From Plasmodiophora brassicae (taxonomy: Eukaryota > Endomyxa > Phytomyxea > Plasmodiophorida > Plasmodiophoridae), in assembly GCA_039704465.1 (NCBI GenBank), contig JASFAU010000004.1:868001-932000 (forward strand): 64,000 bases of DNA. The letters run 5' to 3'. Below the pieces are notes generated by a model. The model searched no databases. It worked only from the letters and a program-made list of their open reading frames with translations, and had not been told where the DNA came from. Shown piece by piece: positions 55,037 to 64,000 of the stretch (position 1 is its first letter; each line of letters starts with the position of its first letter). A program made the position numbers and the translations under genes.

Positions 55037-55856
55037 ATGTCGCGCTATACGGACAGTTTTCGCTGGCACAACAGCTCGTTCTTGCCGGCAGTTTCGATCT
55101 ACAACCAGAGCGCGCTGCCGGGCGCCCGGTCGAGCACGCGCTTATCGCTAGATAGGCGAGCACGGAGGCGATCGAGGCCGGGCCCAGGGAGCCATGCTCT
55201 GCCAAGTGTTCAGACAGAAGGGCGTACTCGCTTGAGCGAGGAAGCGCTGGCCGGGTCGGAGCCATTCACGACGCCAACCATCCAGCACAACAACCGGGTC
55301 CAGTCAGCAGCCTTAGGGCGGCCCCATTCGCCAGTCCGTTCATTGCTGTATTCGTTAGATGGTAGCATGCTCTGACACATTACCGTAGGATGTTGAGTCC
55401 AGCATGTACGCTGTTTCTCAGCGAGGGCCAGGTTCTGCTGGTCACCACCCGCACCGAAGCGTAATGGAACTTCCACTGTCGGCATCCCTCGCGTCGCTGA
55501 ACACCGTTGGGGATACCTTGAATCACGCTCGGAATGAGAAAGTTCGTGTTTGGGAGCGCCTATCTGTCCCCCGTCACGTCAACCGCCGTTCGCCATCAAC
55601 TGTCCCAGGTTTGGCACCGGGGCAGAAGGATGACGAGAAGTCTGTGGCGCTCCTGCGGAAGCAACCGTCATGCCCAGTGCCACCGTCCCGCCTGCACTAC
55701 TTATACGGGTTGCCGATCAGACGGCCAGCAATGAGGACGTACGCCCCGTTTCTGAAGCACGCGGAGCAACCTGCAAGTAGAGCCGTCGTCGAGCCTGAAC
55801 CAAGTGGCATCCATATCAAGATTCCCAGAGCGACACGTTTGCCATCCTGCATTTAA
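55037..55856 (+). CDS. Unknown protein family, copy 2 (paralog of 51089-51964)
   Basis: Exons 55037-55353 and 55403-55856; 256 aa. Conserved blocks: DSFRWHNSSFLPAVSIYNQS, NRVQSA, GPGSAG, WERLSVPRHV … PSTVPG, CPVPPSRLHYLYGLPIRRPA with RTYAPFLK, and SGIHIKIP. The intron before MYAVSQ sits at the position equivalent to the first intron of copy 1. The second intron of copy 1 is missing here. Inverted relative to copy 1, with TIPIN and CTNNBL1 between. Without splicing, each copy looks like two adjacent small genes 20-30 bp apart. No family recognised. Confidence 0.6.
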
Positions 55857-55986
55857 TCATATAGGCGAGACTGGCTTTGTCGGGCAGTGCAACCAGTGTA
55901 GAGCACTCGTAATTGTGTACTGCAAATAAGGCTAACGACTGCGGAATATTTTATGGAACGTGCCGTATGCAATGACCTAATGGCAA

Positions 55987-56332
55987 TCATTTCTTCGCCG
56001 CCTCGCGCTTCAGACGCTCCGTCAGCGATTCGATATCCTGGGCGACGCCCTCCTTCACCCGCGACAGCACCTTCGCTGCTTCCTCCGTGCTGCTTGGCAG
56101 GTTCGCCTCCTTCAACTTCTGCTGGGCGGTACGCGCCAACTTCTCTGCCGCGACCCTCGACTCCTCGACGGCCACGTGCGTGCGCAGCGCGATCCGCTGG
56201 AACGTCTGCGAATTCGCTGCCAACGTCCACCCATCAGCAACGTGCGACCGTACAGACGCCACGCGGCCTACCGAGATTATTGACGATCAGCTCCTGTGCG
56301 ACATAGTTGGCAATACGGCTGAAGAAGCTCAT
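55987..56332 (-). CDS. Small helical, probably mitochondrial, protein
   Basis: Exons on the minus strand: 56332-56272 and 56216-55987; 96 aa. Spliced start MSFFSRIANYVAQELIVNNL joined to ANSQTFQRIALRTHVAVEES; the rest is amphipathic helix (VLSRVKEGVAQDIESLTERL). The pattern of a short N-terminal hydrophobic helix and LANSxxFQRxALRT occurs in small uncharacterised proteins of plants and protists. Mitochondrial location is inferred. The intron is 55 nt and its phase-1 junction recreates the Leu-Ala-Asn-Ser string. Confidence 0.6.
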
Positions 56333-56711
56333 CGGGGGACACGCGGCGCTCGTCGCGAAGTGACGGTCGGTGTCGCACGCGCACGGAGATTTTCAGGAAG
56401 CTGCAAGCCCGGCCGACGCGGCGCAACCTGCTCGATCCGGTGGCAGCCCTCTGCCAGCATTCCCGGCCCGATGGTGCAGTACGCCCCAAAGCCAATATAG
56501 TGCTAGTGCAGCCGTGTTGAAATCGATCCGCGAAGCCACGTGAGAAGGAGGAATCGTGGGGAACGTCATGCGCTGCAAGCAGCGGTGTACCTAAACGTCG
56601 TCAGCGGCCAATAGCAGCAAAAAAATCGCGGCGATGATTTGGGGCGGACAGAAACGTCGAGCGGATCGTTTTTCAGTGGGGCCTTGACCGCTGGAGGTGA
56701 TTGCGGCGAAG

Positions 56712-57952
56712 ATGGGGCGCGATGGTATGCGTTCGTATTTCCAGACGAAGATCGACGAGCTCGAGCTCGCCGTCCAGACGAAGAGTCAGAACCTTCTGAG
56801 GCTCGAGGCGCAACGAAACGACCTGAATGCGCGCGGTCGGTGCCCGCGCCTGTCTTGCGTCGGAACTCGCGTGCCAATGACGTCGTCGTGGTTCTAGTCC
56901 GTCGTCTGCGGGACGAGCTTCAGTTGCTGCACGAACCCGCATCGTACGTTGGCGAGGTCGTCAAGGTCATGGGCAAGAACAAAATCCTGGTCAAGGTGCA
57001 TCCCGAAGGGAAATATGTGGTCGACCTGGACAAATCGCTGCAGACGTCCGACATCAAGGAGAACGCGCGTGTTGCCTTACGAAATGACAGCTACACGTTG
57101 CACAAGGTGCTGCCGACGAAAGTCGACCCGCTCGTCAGCTTGATGAGGGTCGAAAAGGTGCCTGACGCGACGTACGATATGGTCGGCGGGCTTGACAAGC
57201 AGATCAAGGAGATCAAGGAAGTTATTGAGCTGCCCATCAAGCACCCTGAACTGTTCGAGAGTCTCGGTATCGCTCAGCCGAAGGGTGTCCTGCTCTACGG
57301 CCCGCCGGGTACGGGGAAGACGTTGCTGGCTCGTGCCGTTGCTCATCACACGGACTGCTGCTTCATTCGTGTGTCCGGTTCCGAACTCGTACAAAAGTAC
57401 ATCGGCGAGGGTTCGCGGATGGTTCGGGAGCTGTTCGTCATGGCGAGGCAACACTCGCCGTCCATCATCTTCATGGATGAGATCGATTCGATCGGCGGGA
57501 CGCGTATGGATTCCGGGAAAGGCGGCGATTCCGAAGTGCAGCGGACGATGCTTGAGCTTCTGAACCAGCTTGACGGGTTCGAACCGACGCAGAACATCAA
57601 GGTGCTGATGGCAACGAACCGAATCGACATCCTGGACCCGGCCCTGCTTCGCCCTGGTCGTATCGACCGCAAGATCGAATTCCCTAACCCAGGTGAGGAG
57701 GCCCGTCTGCATATCCTGAAGATACACTCGCGCAAGATGAACCTTGTGCGTGGCATCGACCTGTCCAAGGTCGCAGCGGCCATGACGGGTGCCTCTGGGG
57801 CCGAATCCAAAGCCGTCTGCACTGAAGCAGGCATGTTCGCTTTGCGAGAGCGGCGCATCCACGTGACCCAGGAGGACTTCGAAATGGCCGTCGCCAAGAT
57901 CATGAAGAAGGACATTGACAAAGAGACGTCGTTGCAAATGCTCTGGAAGTAG
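56712..57952 (+). CDS. PSMC5: 26S proteasome regulatory ATPase Rpt6 (PSMC5)
   Basis: Exons 56712-56835 and 56895-57952; 393 aa. The N-terminal coiled coil ([18 protein letters not shown]) is followed by the OB domain ([20 protein letters not shown]). The AAA+ domain has Walker A GPPGTGKT, Walker B IIFMDEID, sensor [20 protein letters not shown] and the arginine fingers. The C-terminus is SLQMLWK. Sequence blocks such as [20 protein letters not shown] and [20 protein letters not shown] are specific to Rpt6. Part of the ATPase ring that unfolds ubiquitinated substrates. The single phase-1 intron restores [14 protein letters not shown]. Confidence 0.97.
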
Positions 57953-58290
57953 ATGCATACAACCTACACACATGTCCTCACAGAACGTGTTCATGGTTTA
58001 TACCAGGATAACAGGGCTGGATACGGCGTTCGTCACGCGGGGAACTGTTTCAACCCGACGTCGAACACGTTCGCACGGGCTCAGGAAGCATCCCGCCTAT
58101 CGCGCCAGGTGCGCTGTTTACGAAATTCCAAAAACGAACTTGCGAGCCGGCTCGGGGCGTCGTCGAGTTGCATTTTCGACCCGCAGCGGTGGACCGGTGG
58201 GTGATGAACTGATGCGGCAGCACAAGTCCGTGCGGACGGGTCGACCCGCTTGTGGACGCCTGGGATTCACCAATCGAGTAGGTACCTACG
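57953..58290. other. Intergenic, nothing recognised
   Basis: About 340 bp between Rpt6 and the ankyrin gene. Open frames here lack coding composition. Presumably terminator and promoter. Confidence 0.4.
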
Positions 58291-59513
58291 ATGAGGGCGT
58301 GGCGCACGATAACATACCCGCCGGTCCTGTGTGCTCTAGCCGTGATCCTGCAGGTCAGTGCCGCCAACGATAGCGTCGACGCCCAGGCACTCGATCCCGC
58401 TGCTGCCACACTTAGTCGGCAGCATCCCTTGCCGGTGCTCCCTCTAGAGATCCAGAATGAAATATTCCACATGCTGTTCTCGAATATGAAGATCCTGGAA
58501 ATGCTGACATTCCTCAGGGACGCGTCTGGCTGGTCGAGACAGCTGTACTACCCTGCAGTTGTGACCTTTCTGGAGAAGTTCGACTCAGGGACGTTCGATG
58601 AGTTCGCAAACAGCACCGACATTCTTCTCGACCGTCAACGCGTCGAAATTGCAACCCTGGCCCAGGCCTGCCGTAAATCCGTTCCAACGCCTGCGATGGT
58701 GCAGAATGACGAAATAGCACTTCGACGTGCAGTGGAGACGTGCCAGGTGGTGCCATCACCTGCATCCAATTTGGTGACTCTCTTTGACATGTTTGCTCTA
58801 GCTCGACATAATTCCATTCTACATTTCGCAAGTGAATTGCCCGGACGCTCTTAAACTGACTGCACTGCATCACCTGTTGTGCGTTCATCTATTCGTCAAC
58901 ATCGACAATTGGTTCGCGATTGGTGCTGACTGGCCAATGTTGCAGGGAGGCGAAATGTGACGAGCGACGCCGGCTGTTTGTCCTGCGCCTGTTGCTTGAC
59001 CATGGCGCAGATCAGAGACATCCGGATGGGCATGGCGATATTGTGTTACACAAGGCGGTGCGGCAAGAAATGCTGACGGTTGTAGAGAAACTGCTCTCCA
59101 GAGACCCGCTTGTCGTGAACGAGCGCGGGATCGGCGGCAACACCCCACTACACATCGCGTATCAGATGCTTAGGTCTCGCAATGGCCGCAGCCCTGCAAT
59201 GATCGAGCTGCTGTCGAGTTACAACGCGTCGCTGGACATTGTGAACGATGAAGGAAAGACGCCGCAGAGCATGCAGAACCCGCACGTCTGGCTCACCGAC
59301 TATGTTCTCAACCTGTTTGAACGATTGAACAGCAACCTGTGCGCGTTACCCCGGTCCGTTCAAGCGAACGTCGACACTTGCAAGTCCATCATCATCAAGT
59401 ACGGCCCATCACCTTCCAGCCTGAAATTCCTGCTCATGTCCTTCACCGTTGCTGTTCGGCTTTTGATGGACCACCTTAATTATTGCCTCCTCCATACCTC
59501 GGTTCTCACTTAA
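58291..59513 (+). CDS. Signal-peptide ankyrin-repeat protein
   Basis: Exons as read: 58291-58746, 58802-58878, 58946-59513; 366 aa. N-terminal signal peptide or anchor (VLCALAVILQVSAAND), then a helical region with an F-box-like look (LPVLPLEIQNEIFHMLFSNM). Ankyrin repeats follow: ALKLTALHHLLEAKC, HPDGHGDIVLHKAVRQEMLT and GIGGNTPLHIAYQMLRSRNG. The two introns (55 and 67 nt) are needed to keep the repeats in frame. A secreted ankyrin protein without other domains resembles predicted effectors of intracellular protist parasites. The host role, if any, is speculation. The 3' end past residue ~330 is less certain. Confidence 0.6.
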
Positions 59514-59685
59514 ACTCCAACTGTTTACAACCGGCTGGCGAGGGTCCGATATAGCTATAAAGCTGCCCAGACGCGTGTGCTGATTGCCTTCAGACGTTGT
59601 ACTCCTCCATGTTGTACGGTAGCGGTTCGCGTGGCGCTCTCAAATAATTAGAGGTTCATGGGCGACGCAGCTGCCGGCGACCCTG

Positions 59686-60040
59686 TCACTTGGTTCGGCC
59701 ATGACCAAACAGCTCCTTCTTAAGCCGCTCCAGGTCAGCGACGACGTGGCCTTGCAGTTGTGAGACCTCGGAGCTGCCAGTTGGCACGTTCGCCTCCAAA
59801 TGCTGAAGCTGGACGCTCATGCGTTGCAGCAGTGCAATCAGGCCGTGATCTGGATGGTACAGGTGCTCCTTGTCGACCAGGGTAGTCCCCAGAGTCTCTA
59901 AGTTCACCCCTATTGCCCGCTCGGCGCTCGTTCAAAAGAACGCCCGCGTTGGTGCCGACTCTCGCTGATAGAGTGAGGGTCCACAGCGTGCCAATCATTG
60001 CAACAGGGCGCAAGTCCTTGACATTATAGACGTCGCTCAT
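59686..60040 (-). CDS. Small coiled-coil protein, unknown
   Basis: The minus strand starts at ATG 60040 (MSDVYNVKDLRPVAMIG). The second part reads NLETLGTTLVDKEHLYHPDH, LIALLQRMSVQLQHLEANVP and LERLKKELFGHG and stops at 59686. The frames differ, so one short intron (about 59936-59975) is needed; its boundaries are unclear. Total about 100 aa. Heptads near the C-terminus suggest a subunit of a small complex (BLOC- or prefoldin-like size), but nothing specific. Confidence 0.4.
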
Positions 60041-60220
60041 CAGCTCGTTGTACTTGCCCGGTCGCTGTGGTAGCGGACAGGTACCTACTATTGCAACGCT
60101 ACCTATTTGGCAGGGTCCTCAGATGCCCAGTCCAATCTGATCAGAACCGGAAAATGTATTACAAACGTTTCAAGACTGTGGTTCAAACAGGTCGCTCACA
60201 GATACCGTGGTGCCTAATCG

Positions 60221-63211
60221 CTAGAGGATCATCGAGTCGGCGTCGAACATGCTGGCGACCGGTTGCGCTGCGGACACGGCGGTCCAGCCGTCGCTCTCGA
60301 ACAGGCGAATCGTGTACTGGCTCGCCGCCATCCCCGCGAAGTCGGAACGGCATAACCACACTGCCAGCTCCTTGGCCTGTGAGTCGAAACCCGATACTGT
60401 CAACATGTGAACGCGACTGCTGGAGGACGTCACCCGTTCCGGCTCGATGACCTTCCGATGGGACGTCGATGTCTGCGACGAGGGCGGTTCAAACAGGACG
60501 CCGAGGATAGGTGAGGTGGCGTATCCCCATTGCGCGGGCGCTGATCCGTCAATGAACTGAATATTTGGCATAACGTACCGGTGAATGTCAGCAAGCGCAG
60601 GCAGCTGCTGTTTCACTGCCAGGCGAAGCACAGGCTGCCACAGGGCGGCCAGAACACGTAGCTCCGTCAGGAAACAATCCAGGGCGACTCGAGACGGCTT
60701 GGGTTTGGACCCCGGCGATGGGCATGGATTCGGGGAACGCGCCGGCGGCCTGGCACTGGCAACGACACGGTTTTCGAGCAGGCGCGTCATGATCGCTGCT
60801 AGCCAGTGTCGTGGGTACCCAATCGCAATCAGGCGTTCGAACATGCGGAACAGATATGACATGTTCAGCGGGTAATTCTCCCGTACCGGATTACGAGGGT
60901 CCCGCTTCGGAGGGACACCGATCATCAGTATCACCCGAACGACCCATTCGAAGAGCTCGTCCTGCGTGGCCAGATCGTTCAGATCATACGGCAGTGGCTT
61001 TCCGATCGCATGTCCCCAGCGAGGGTCGAACCTCCACAATGATCCACACTTCAGCGTCATGCCAACGTACCGCTCACAGTCTCGGATGGATAGGATCGAT
61101 GTGGCACTGTGGACACATTCGTCATAGTCCTTGAATATGCCCGTGTTCAGCAGAATGTTGCAGTCGATGAACGCGTTCGGCGAGCGTTTCAGAAGCGGGG
61201 CGGTCTCGACGAACACGGGAAGCGTGCCCGTGTAGTCGGGAATGTTGCTGACGAAGATCCGATCGAACGCAACCGGTAGGTTCAGGCGACGTCGCGTTTC
61301 GCACTCGATTGCAATCATGCCGAATGTCTGATTCATGTCACCTGGAAGAAACTCGTAACACAGGCAGTCGTGTAAGCCCAACTGGCGAATGCAGGATGCA
61401 ACCGCGGCGAAGAAGTTAACGGACCAGTCAAAGAGCGACTCGGGCTTATTGGGTGACTTGATCCACGACATACTGTAGAGCTGGGCCACGGCAGCGACAG
61501 GATCGTGCTCGAAGTGGCAGCCGCCCTCTAAGGCGAACCATTCTGGGGACACCATTGTGACGTTCGGCTTCCACGTCCGGTAGATATGCTGGCAGGCAAC
61601 CTTCGCTAGCTTCGGGTTTCGACTGGGATCCGTCACGTCCGCTGTGATGGCCTCGAACGCCTTGGCGACCAGCGGATCCCGATGATCCAGGGCCGCTGGC
61701 GGCCGCAACGATTTCGTCGCAATGACGAAGACGGTTTCCCTTTCGCAACCGGAGAGAGCGGCGACCGACGTGTTCGCGGCAGTACTGACTAGTTGCTGCA
61801 AGATGGTGTCCTTGTCCCAATTCGCGAACTTCGCCATAATATCGGGTGTCAGGAACTGCTCGAACTGCTCCGTCAGGAGGCGCCTGTGTTCTTCGCGGTT
61901 TGCATTGATCTGGTTCCGGGTGTCTGGGTTGAAATGCTGAGACATGCTGTCCATTTCCTCGGTGCTCACCGGCTTGTGCCCGTTGCACATCTCTTTCGTG
62001 GACAGGACGAACGGATCACGCCTCCAGAATCGCAAGGTCTCTTTGAGGCTGGCCCAGCAATCCGGGGACATCCTCACAAATGGGAGCACCTCCATAGGAG
62101 TCGGCACCGCCAGAAGACGGTCGATAACTGCCATCAGCCGATCGTACAGGTATGGAGGCATGACTACCCCGACGAACACATAGTGGATCAGAGCGGCGAG
62201 CTCGATGGCGTCAGGCACCGTCGTTGCCTGGTCGATCGTGTACGCGCCCAACTCCCACAGCAAGTGCACAACGATCAGGTTCCTGGCGAAGATCGGCATG
62301 ACGATGTCGTTCACGACGATATGCATTCGCAGGTGGCCCCAGATTGGGTGGTCATCAGCAGGCCATTCGCTATCGTTTGTCAGGGACATCATCTGACGTT
62401 GCACGTCCAGCAGCGTAGTGAAGACGTGGCGGGCATCGCCAACGCCGCCGAAGAAGAACGACAGATTCCTGAGTTGGCCCTCGTCCATCTCTGCCAATAG
62501 CAAAGCCGACCGTGTGTCCTCACGAGTCGAGCCATTTCGGCGAAGGTGCAGCCCGTTCGGGTCGTCGCGATCGTCCTCCTCGTCGTCGCCCTCTTCCAAC
62601 GTTCCCGACATGGCGCTGGTTGCATCGTCATGTCCGACCGGGTAGTACTCGAACATGTTCGTGATCCGGTTCGGACGATACCGAGGCAGACGATTCAGCA
62701 GCCCACGATGACATCCGATTCGCATCGATTCGGCAAAGGCTTCGTTCTGCGCCTGGTGATGGGCGAGCTCTTGCGCGGACGAATGCAGATCATGGACGTC
62801 CTTCGGCACGTCATGCGTCGACATCAACGTCGACAATTCCGCTAAGCATTCGTGGAAGTTGCCGTTGAAGTACAGGGCTTTCGCCACGCGCAAGCGGTTC
62901 TTGTCGAGCAGGTCGGGCAGTTTGGCATCATCAGACCTGGCCGCCATGGCCTCACGAACGATCTCAATCGCGCGACGCGATTCATCGACGCAGGCATCGT
63001 AGCGGCCCATTTCGAAGTAGCACGCGGCCAGGTTCGATCGATAGACAGCGTTGCGCGGCGACAGGTCGATCGCGGCCCGGTAGGCGCGCACCGCCTCGCC
63101 GAACCGCTTCTCCCGGTACCTGGCGTTGCCTAGCGCCTTCAGATCGTTGTCCGACATCGTCGACGGCGCCCGCCCCGACTCCCCCTCACCGTGCGACGAG
63201 GTTCCCGACAT
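60221..63211 (-). CDS. Large TPR-N-terminal protein with DUF4470-like region
   Basis: A 996-aa intronless frame from ATG 63211 (the longer GTG start is rejected). Residues ~30-140 form TPRs (LKALGNARYREKRFGEAVRA; AVYRSNLAACYFEMGRYDAC). The middle is helical and Asp/Glu-rich. A later segment, LHDCLCYEFLPGDMNQTFGM … FDRIFVSNIPDYTG, matches the core of DUF4470-type proteins, often linked to MYND fingers in fungi. No MYND finger or SET motif is visible. The length and absence of introns stand out in this intron-rich window. Function unknown; the TPRs suggest a chaperone- or scaffold-binding role. Confidence 0.7.
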   Translation of the reverse strand: MSGTSSHGEGESGRAPSTMSDNDLKALGNARYREKRFGEAVRAYRAAIDLSPRNAVYRSNLAACYFEMGRYDACVDESRRAIEIVREAMAARSDDAKLPDLLDKNRLRVAKALYFNGNFHECLAELSTLMSTHDVPKDVHDLHSSAQELAHHQAQNEAFAESMRIGCHRGLLNRLPRYRPNRITNMFEYYPVGHDDATSAMSGTLEEGDDEEDDRDDPNGLHLRRNGSTREDTRSALLLAEMDEGQLRNLSFFFGGVGDARHVFTTLLDVQRQMMSLTNDSEWPADDHPIWGHLRMHIVVNDIVMPIFARNLIVVHLLWELGAYTIDQATTVPDAIELAALIHYVFVGVVMPPYLYDRLMAVIDRLLAVPTPMEVLPFVRMSPDCWASLKETLRFWRRDPFVLSTKEMCNGHKPVSTEEMDSMSQHFNPDTRNQINANREEHRRLLTEQFEQFLTPDIMAKFANWDKDTILQQLVSTAANTSVAALSGCERETVFVIATKSLRPPAALDHRDPLVAKAFEAITADVTDPSRNPKLAKVACQHIYRTWKPNVTMVSPEWFALEGGCHFEHDPVAAVAQLYSMSWIKSPNKPESLFDWSVNFFAAVASCIRQLGLHDCLCYEFLPGDMNQTFGMIAIECETRRRLNLPVAFDRIFVSNIPDYTGTLPVFVETAPLLKRSPNAFIDCNILLNTGIFKDYDECVHSATSILSIRDCERYVGMTLKCGSLWRFDPRWGHAIGKPLPYDLNDLATQDELFEWVVRVILMIGVPPKRDPRNPVRENYPLNMSYLFRMFERLIAIGYPRHWLAAIMTRLLENRVVASARPPARSPNPCPSPGSKPKPSRVALDCFLTELRVLAALWQPVLRLAVKQQLPALADIHRYVMPNIQFIDGSAPAQWGYATSPILGVLFEPPSSQTSTSHRKVIEPERVTSSSSRVHMLTVSGFDSQAKELAVWLCRSDFAGMAASQYTIRLFESDGWTAVSAAQPVASMFDADSMIL

Positions 63212-63534
63212 GGCACCCTCCGCCGCGGTCTGACCACGCACGGCCCACTGTCGCCAAAGGGAGCAGCAGGCAGGTCAGCAACGAGCGCGCAGACGGTGCG
63301 GTCGTCTCCTTCCCCTCCCGCTCTCAGCATGCTGTGCTGACCTGAGGCGACGACGTCCTAGGGACGGCGGGCGCTGGCCCTCCTCGAGGATCCGATCGTG
63401 CTGGTCACCGATTGCGCTGTGGACGCGGCCGTCCAGCCGTCGCTCTGGATGGCCATTTCCGGGAAGCAGGACGTCGATGCGGGTTGGGTACACCTTGCGT
63501 ATGCGGGTTTGTTGACGGTAATAGAGTCAGCGCG
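63212..63534. other. Divergent promoter region
   Basis: About 320 bp between the divergent starts of the TPR protein and the chitinase-like gene. No supported coding frame. Confidence 0.4.
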
Positions 63535-64000
63535 ATGTCGCACGGAAGGCGACGATCGACGGCAGCGGCGACGGCCAACGCAACCCCGGCACCGTCGTGG
63601 CGTGTCGGGCGCTCTCTGGCTGGCGTCTGTGCCGTCGCCGCTGCTGCTGTGTCGCTGGGTGTCATCCTTCAATGGTCGGGGGCGCCCGAACCTACGACAC
63701 GTGGCCTGACGCCTCGGGCCATCATCGCGGCACATCAGAGGGCGGCATCGGAACCGCCGACGCCCGCCTCGAAGGCATTCCCTGGCCAGGTCCTGGGATT
63801 CGTAACGCCTTGGTTGACCTGGGAGGCAATGCTGCGCTGGCTTTCGTTAATCTAAGCACCAATGGTACATTGCCAGGAACCCAGACGGTTATGATGTCGC
63901 GAAGGTCTACCGGCGCAAGTTCACCATGATCAGCCCGGTATGGTTTCAGATTCGACCCGAGTACGTCTGCGAAGATCGTGCGTCGACCACCTGCATGTGA
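63535..64000 (+). CDS. Chitinase-like CHID1/GH18 protein, 5' part only
   Basis: Exons 63535-63812 and 63877-63960. A donor (GTACGT) at 63961 shows the gene continues beyond the window. An N-terminal hydrophobic anchor (residues ~27-46, SLAGVCAVAAAAVSLGVIL) is followed by a linker. Then VLGFVTPW is joined by the intron to NPDGYDVAKVYRRKFTMISP-VWFQI, the start of the GH18 barrel as in CHID1/SI-CLP proteins. The catalytic DxxDxDxE strand lies outside the window, so activity cannot be judged. Confidence 0.7.

Noticed and set aside
57077..57994. 305-aa minus-strand ORF over Rpt6
   Set aside because: Shadow of the strongly conserved proteasome ATPase.
1..64000. CRISPR arrays, bacterial operons, insertion sequences
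   Set aside because: The window is eukaryotic with spliceosomal introns. No regularly spaced repeats of CRISPR type and no transposase frames were seen.

Overview
This is a gene-dense, GC-rich stretch of a eukaryotic nuclear genome. Nearly every gene is split by very short GT-AG introns, mostly 50-65 nt, and many genes are only tens of bases apart. The conserved gene set (ribosomal proteins eS7 and eL30, proteasome ATPase Rpt6, cullin-3, GET3, EMC7, PAT1, DHX37, TIPIN, CTNNBL1, TAF1B) is typical of a protist. A SHIPPO-like protein points to a flagellated stage. A secreted ankyrin protein and a small signal-peptide protein would suit a parasite or a cell with a rich secretome. My best guess is a rhizarian of the plasmodiophorid type (Plasmodiophora-like), from GC content, intron size and density. 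That is inference, not proof.

Layout. 0-5.2 kb: cathepsin C, a one-pass membrane protein and an LRR receptor-like membrane protein. 5.2-8.8 kb: a tandem repeat, a low-complexity protein and a TAF1B/Rrn7-like Pol I factor. 8.8-12.6 kb: an accessory stretch with a ~1.1 kb inverted repeat and short or broken coding remnants. 12.6-20.4 kb: Sec20-like SNARE, a SHIPPO-like protein, eS7, a coiled-coil protein, a poorly resolved 1.7 kb gap and an A20/AN1 zinc-finger protein. 20.5-31.4 kb: ArfGAP, an unknown protein, an MFS sugar:cation symporter, an HMG-box protein, PAT1, cullin-3 and eL30. 31.6-33.0 kb: a ~1.2 kb near-perfect palindrome. 33.2-49.8 kb: double-PH protein, a secreted protein, RING protein, EMC7, HSD17B10-like SDR, DHX37, a Cys2HisCys/LNK-like protein, F-box/LRR protein, GET3, SNF1-like kinase, front-end desaturase and IMP1 peptidase. 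49.9-64 kb: GPALPP-type protein, an inverted pair of paralogs of an unknown ~255-aa family flanking TIPIN and CTNNBL1, a small mitochondrial-type protein, Rpt6, a secreted ankyrin protein, a coiled-coil protein, a 996-aa TPR protein and the 5' end of a chitinase-like (CHID1/GH18) gene that runs off the window.

The genes do not form one pathway. Recurrent themes are ER and membrane traffic (GET3, EMC7, Sec20, ArfGAP), RNA handling (PAT1, DHX37, CTNNBL1, GPALPP) and ubiquitin-proteasome function (CUL3, RING, F-box, Rpt6). Exon boundaries were set by eye: I joined GT-AG introns so that the reading frame and the family alignment continued. The most interesting unexplained items are the duplicated gene family at 51.1-52.0/55.0-55.9 kb and the two large inverted repeats.
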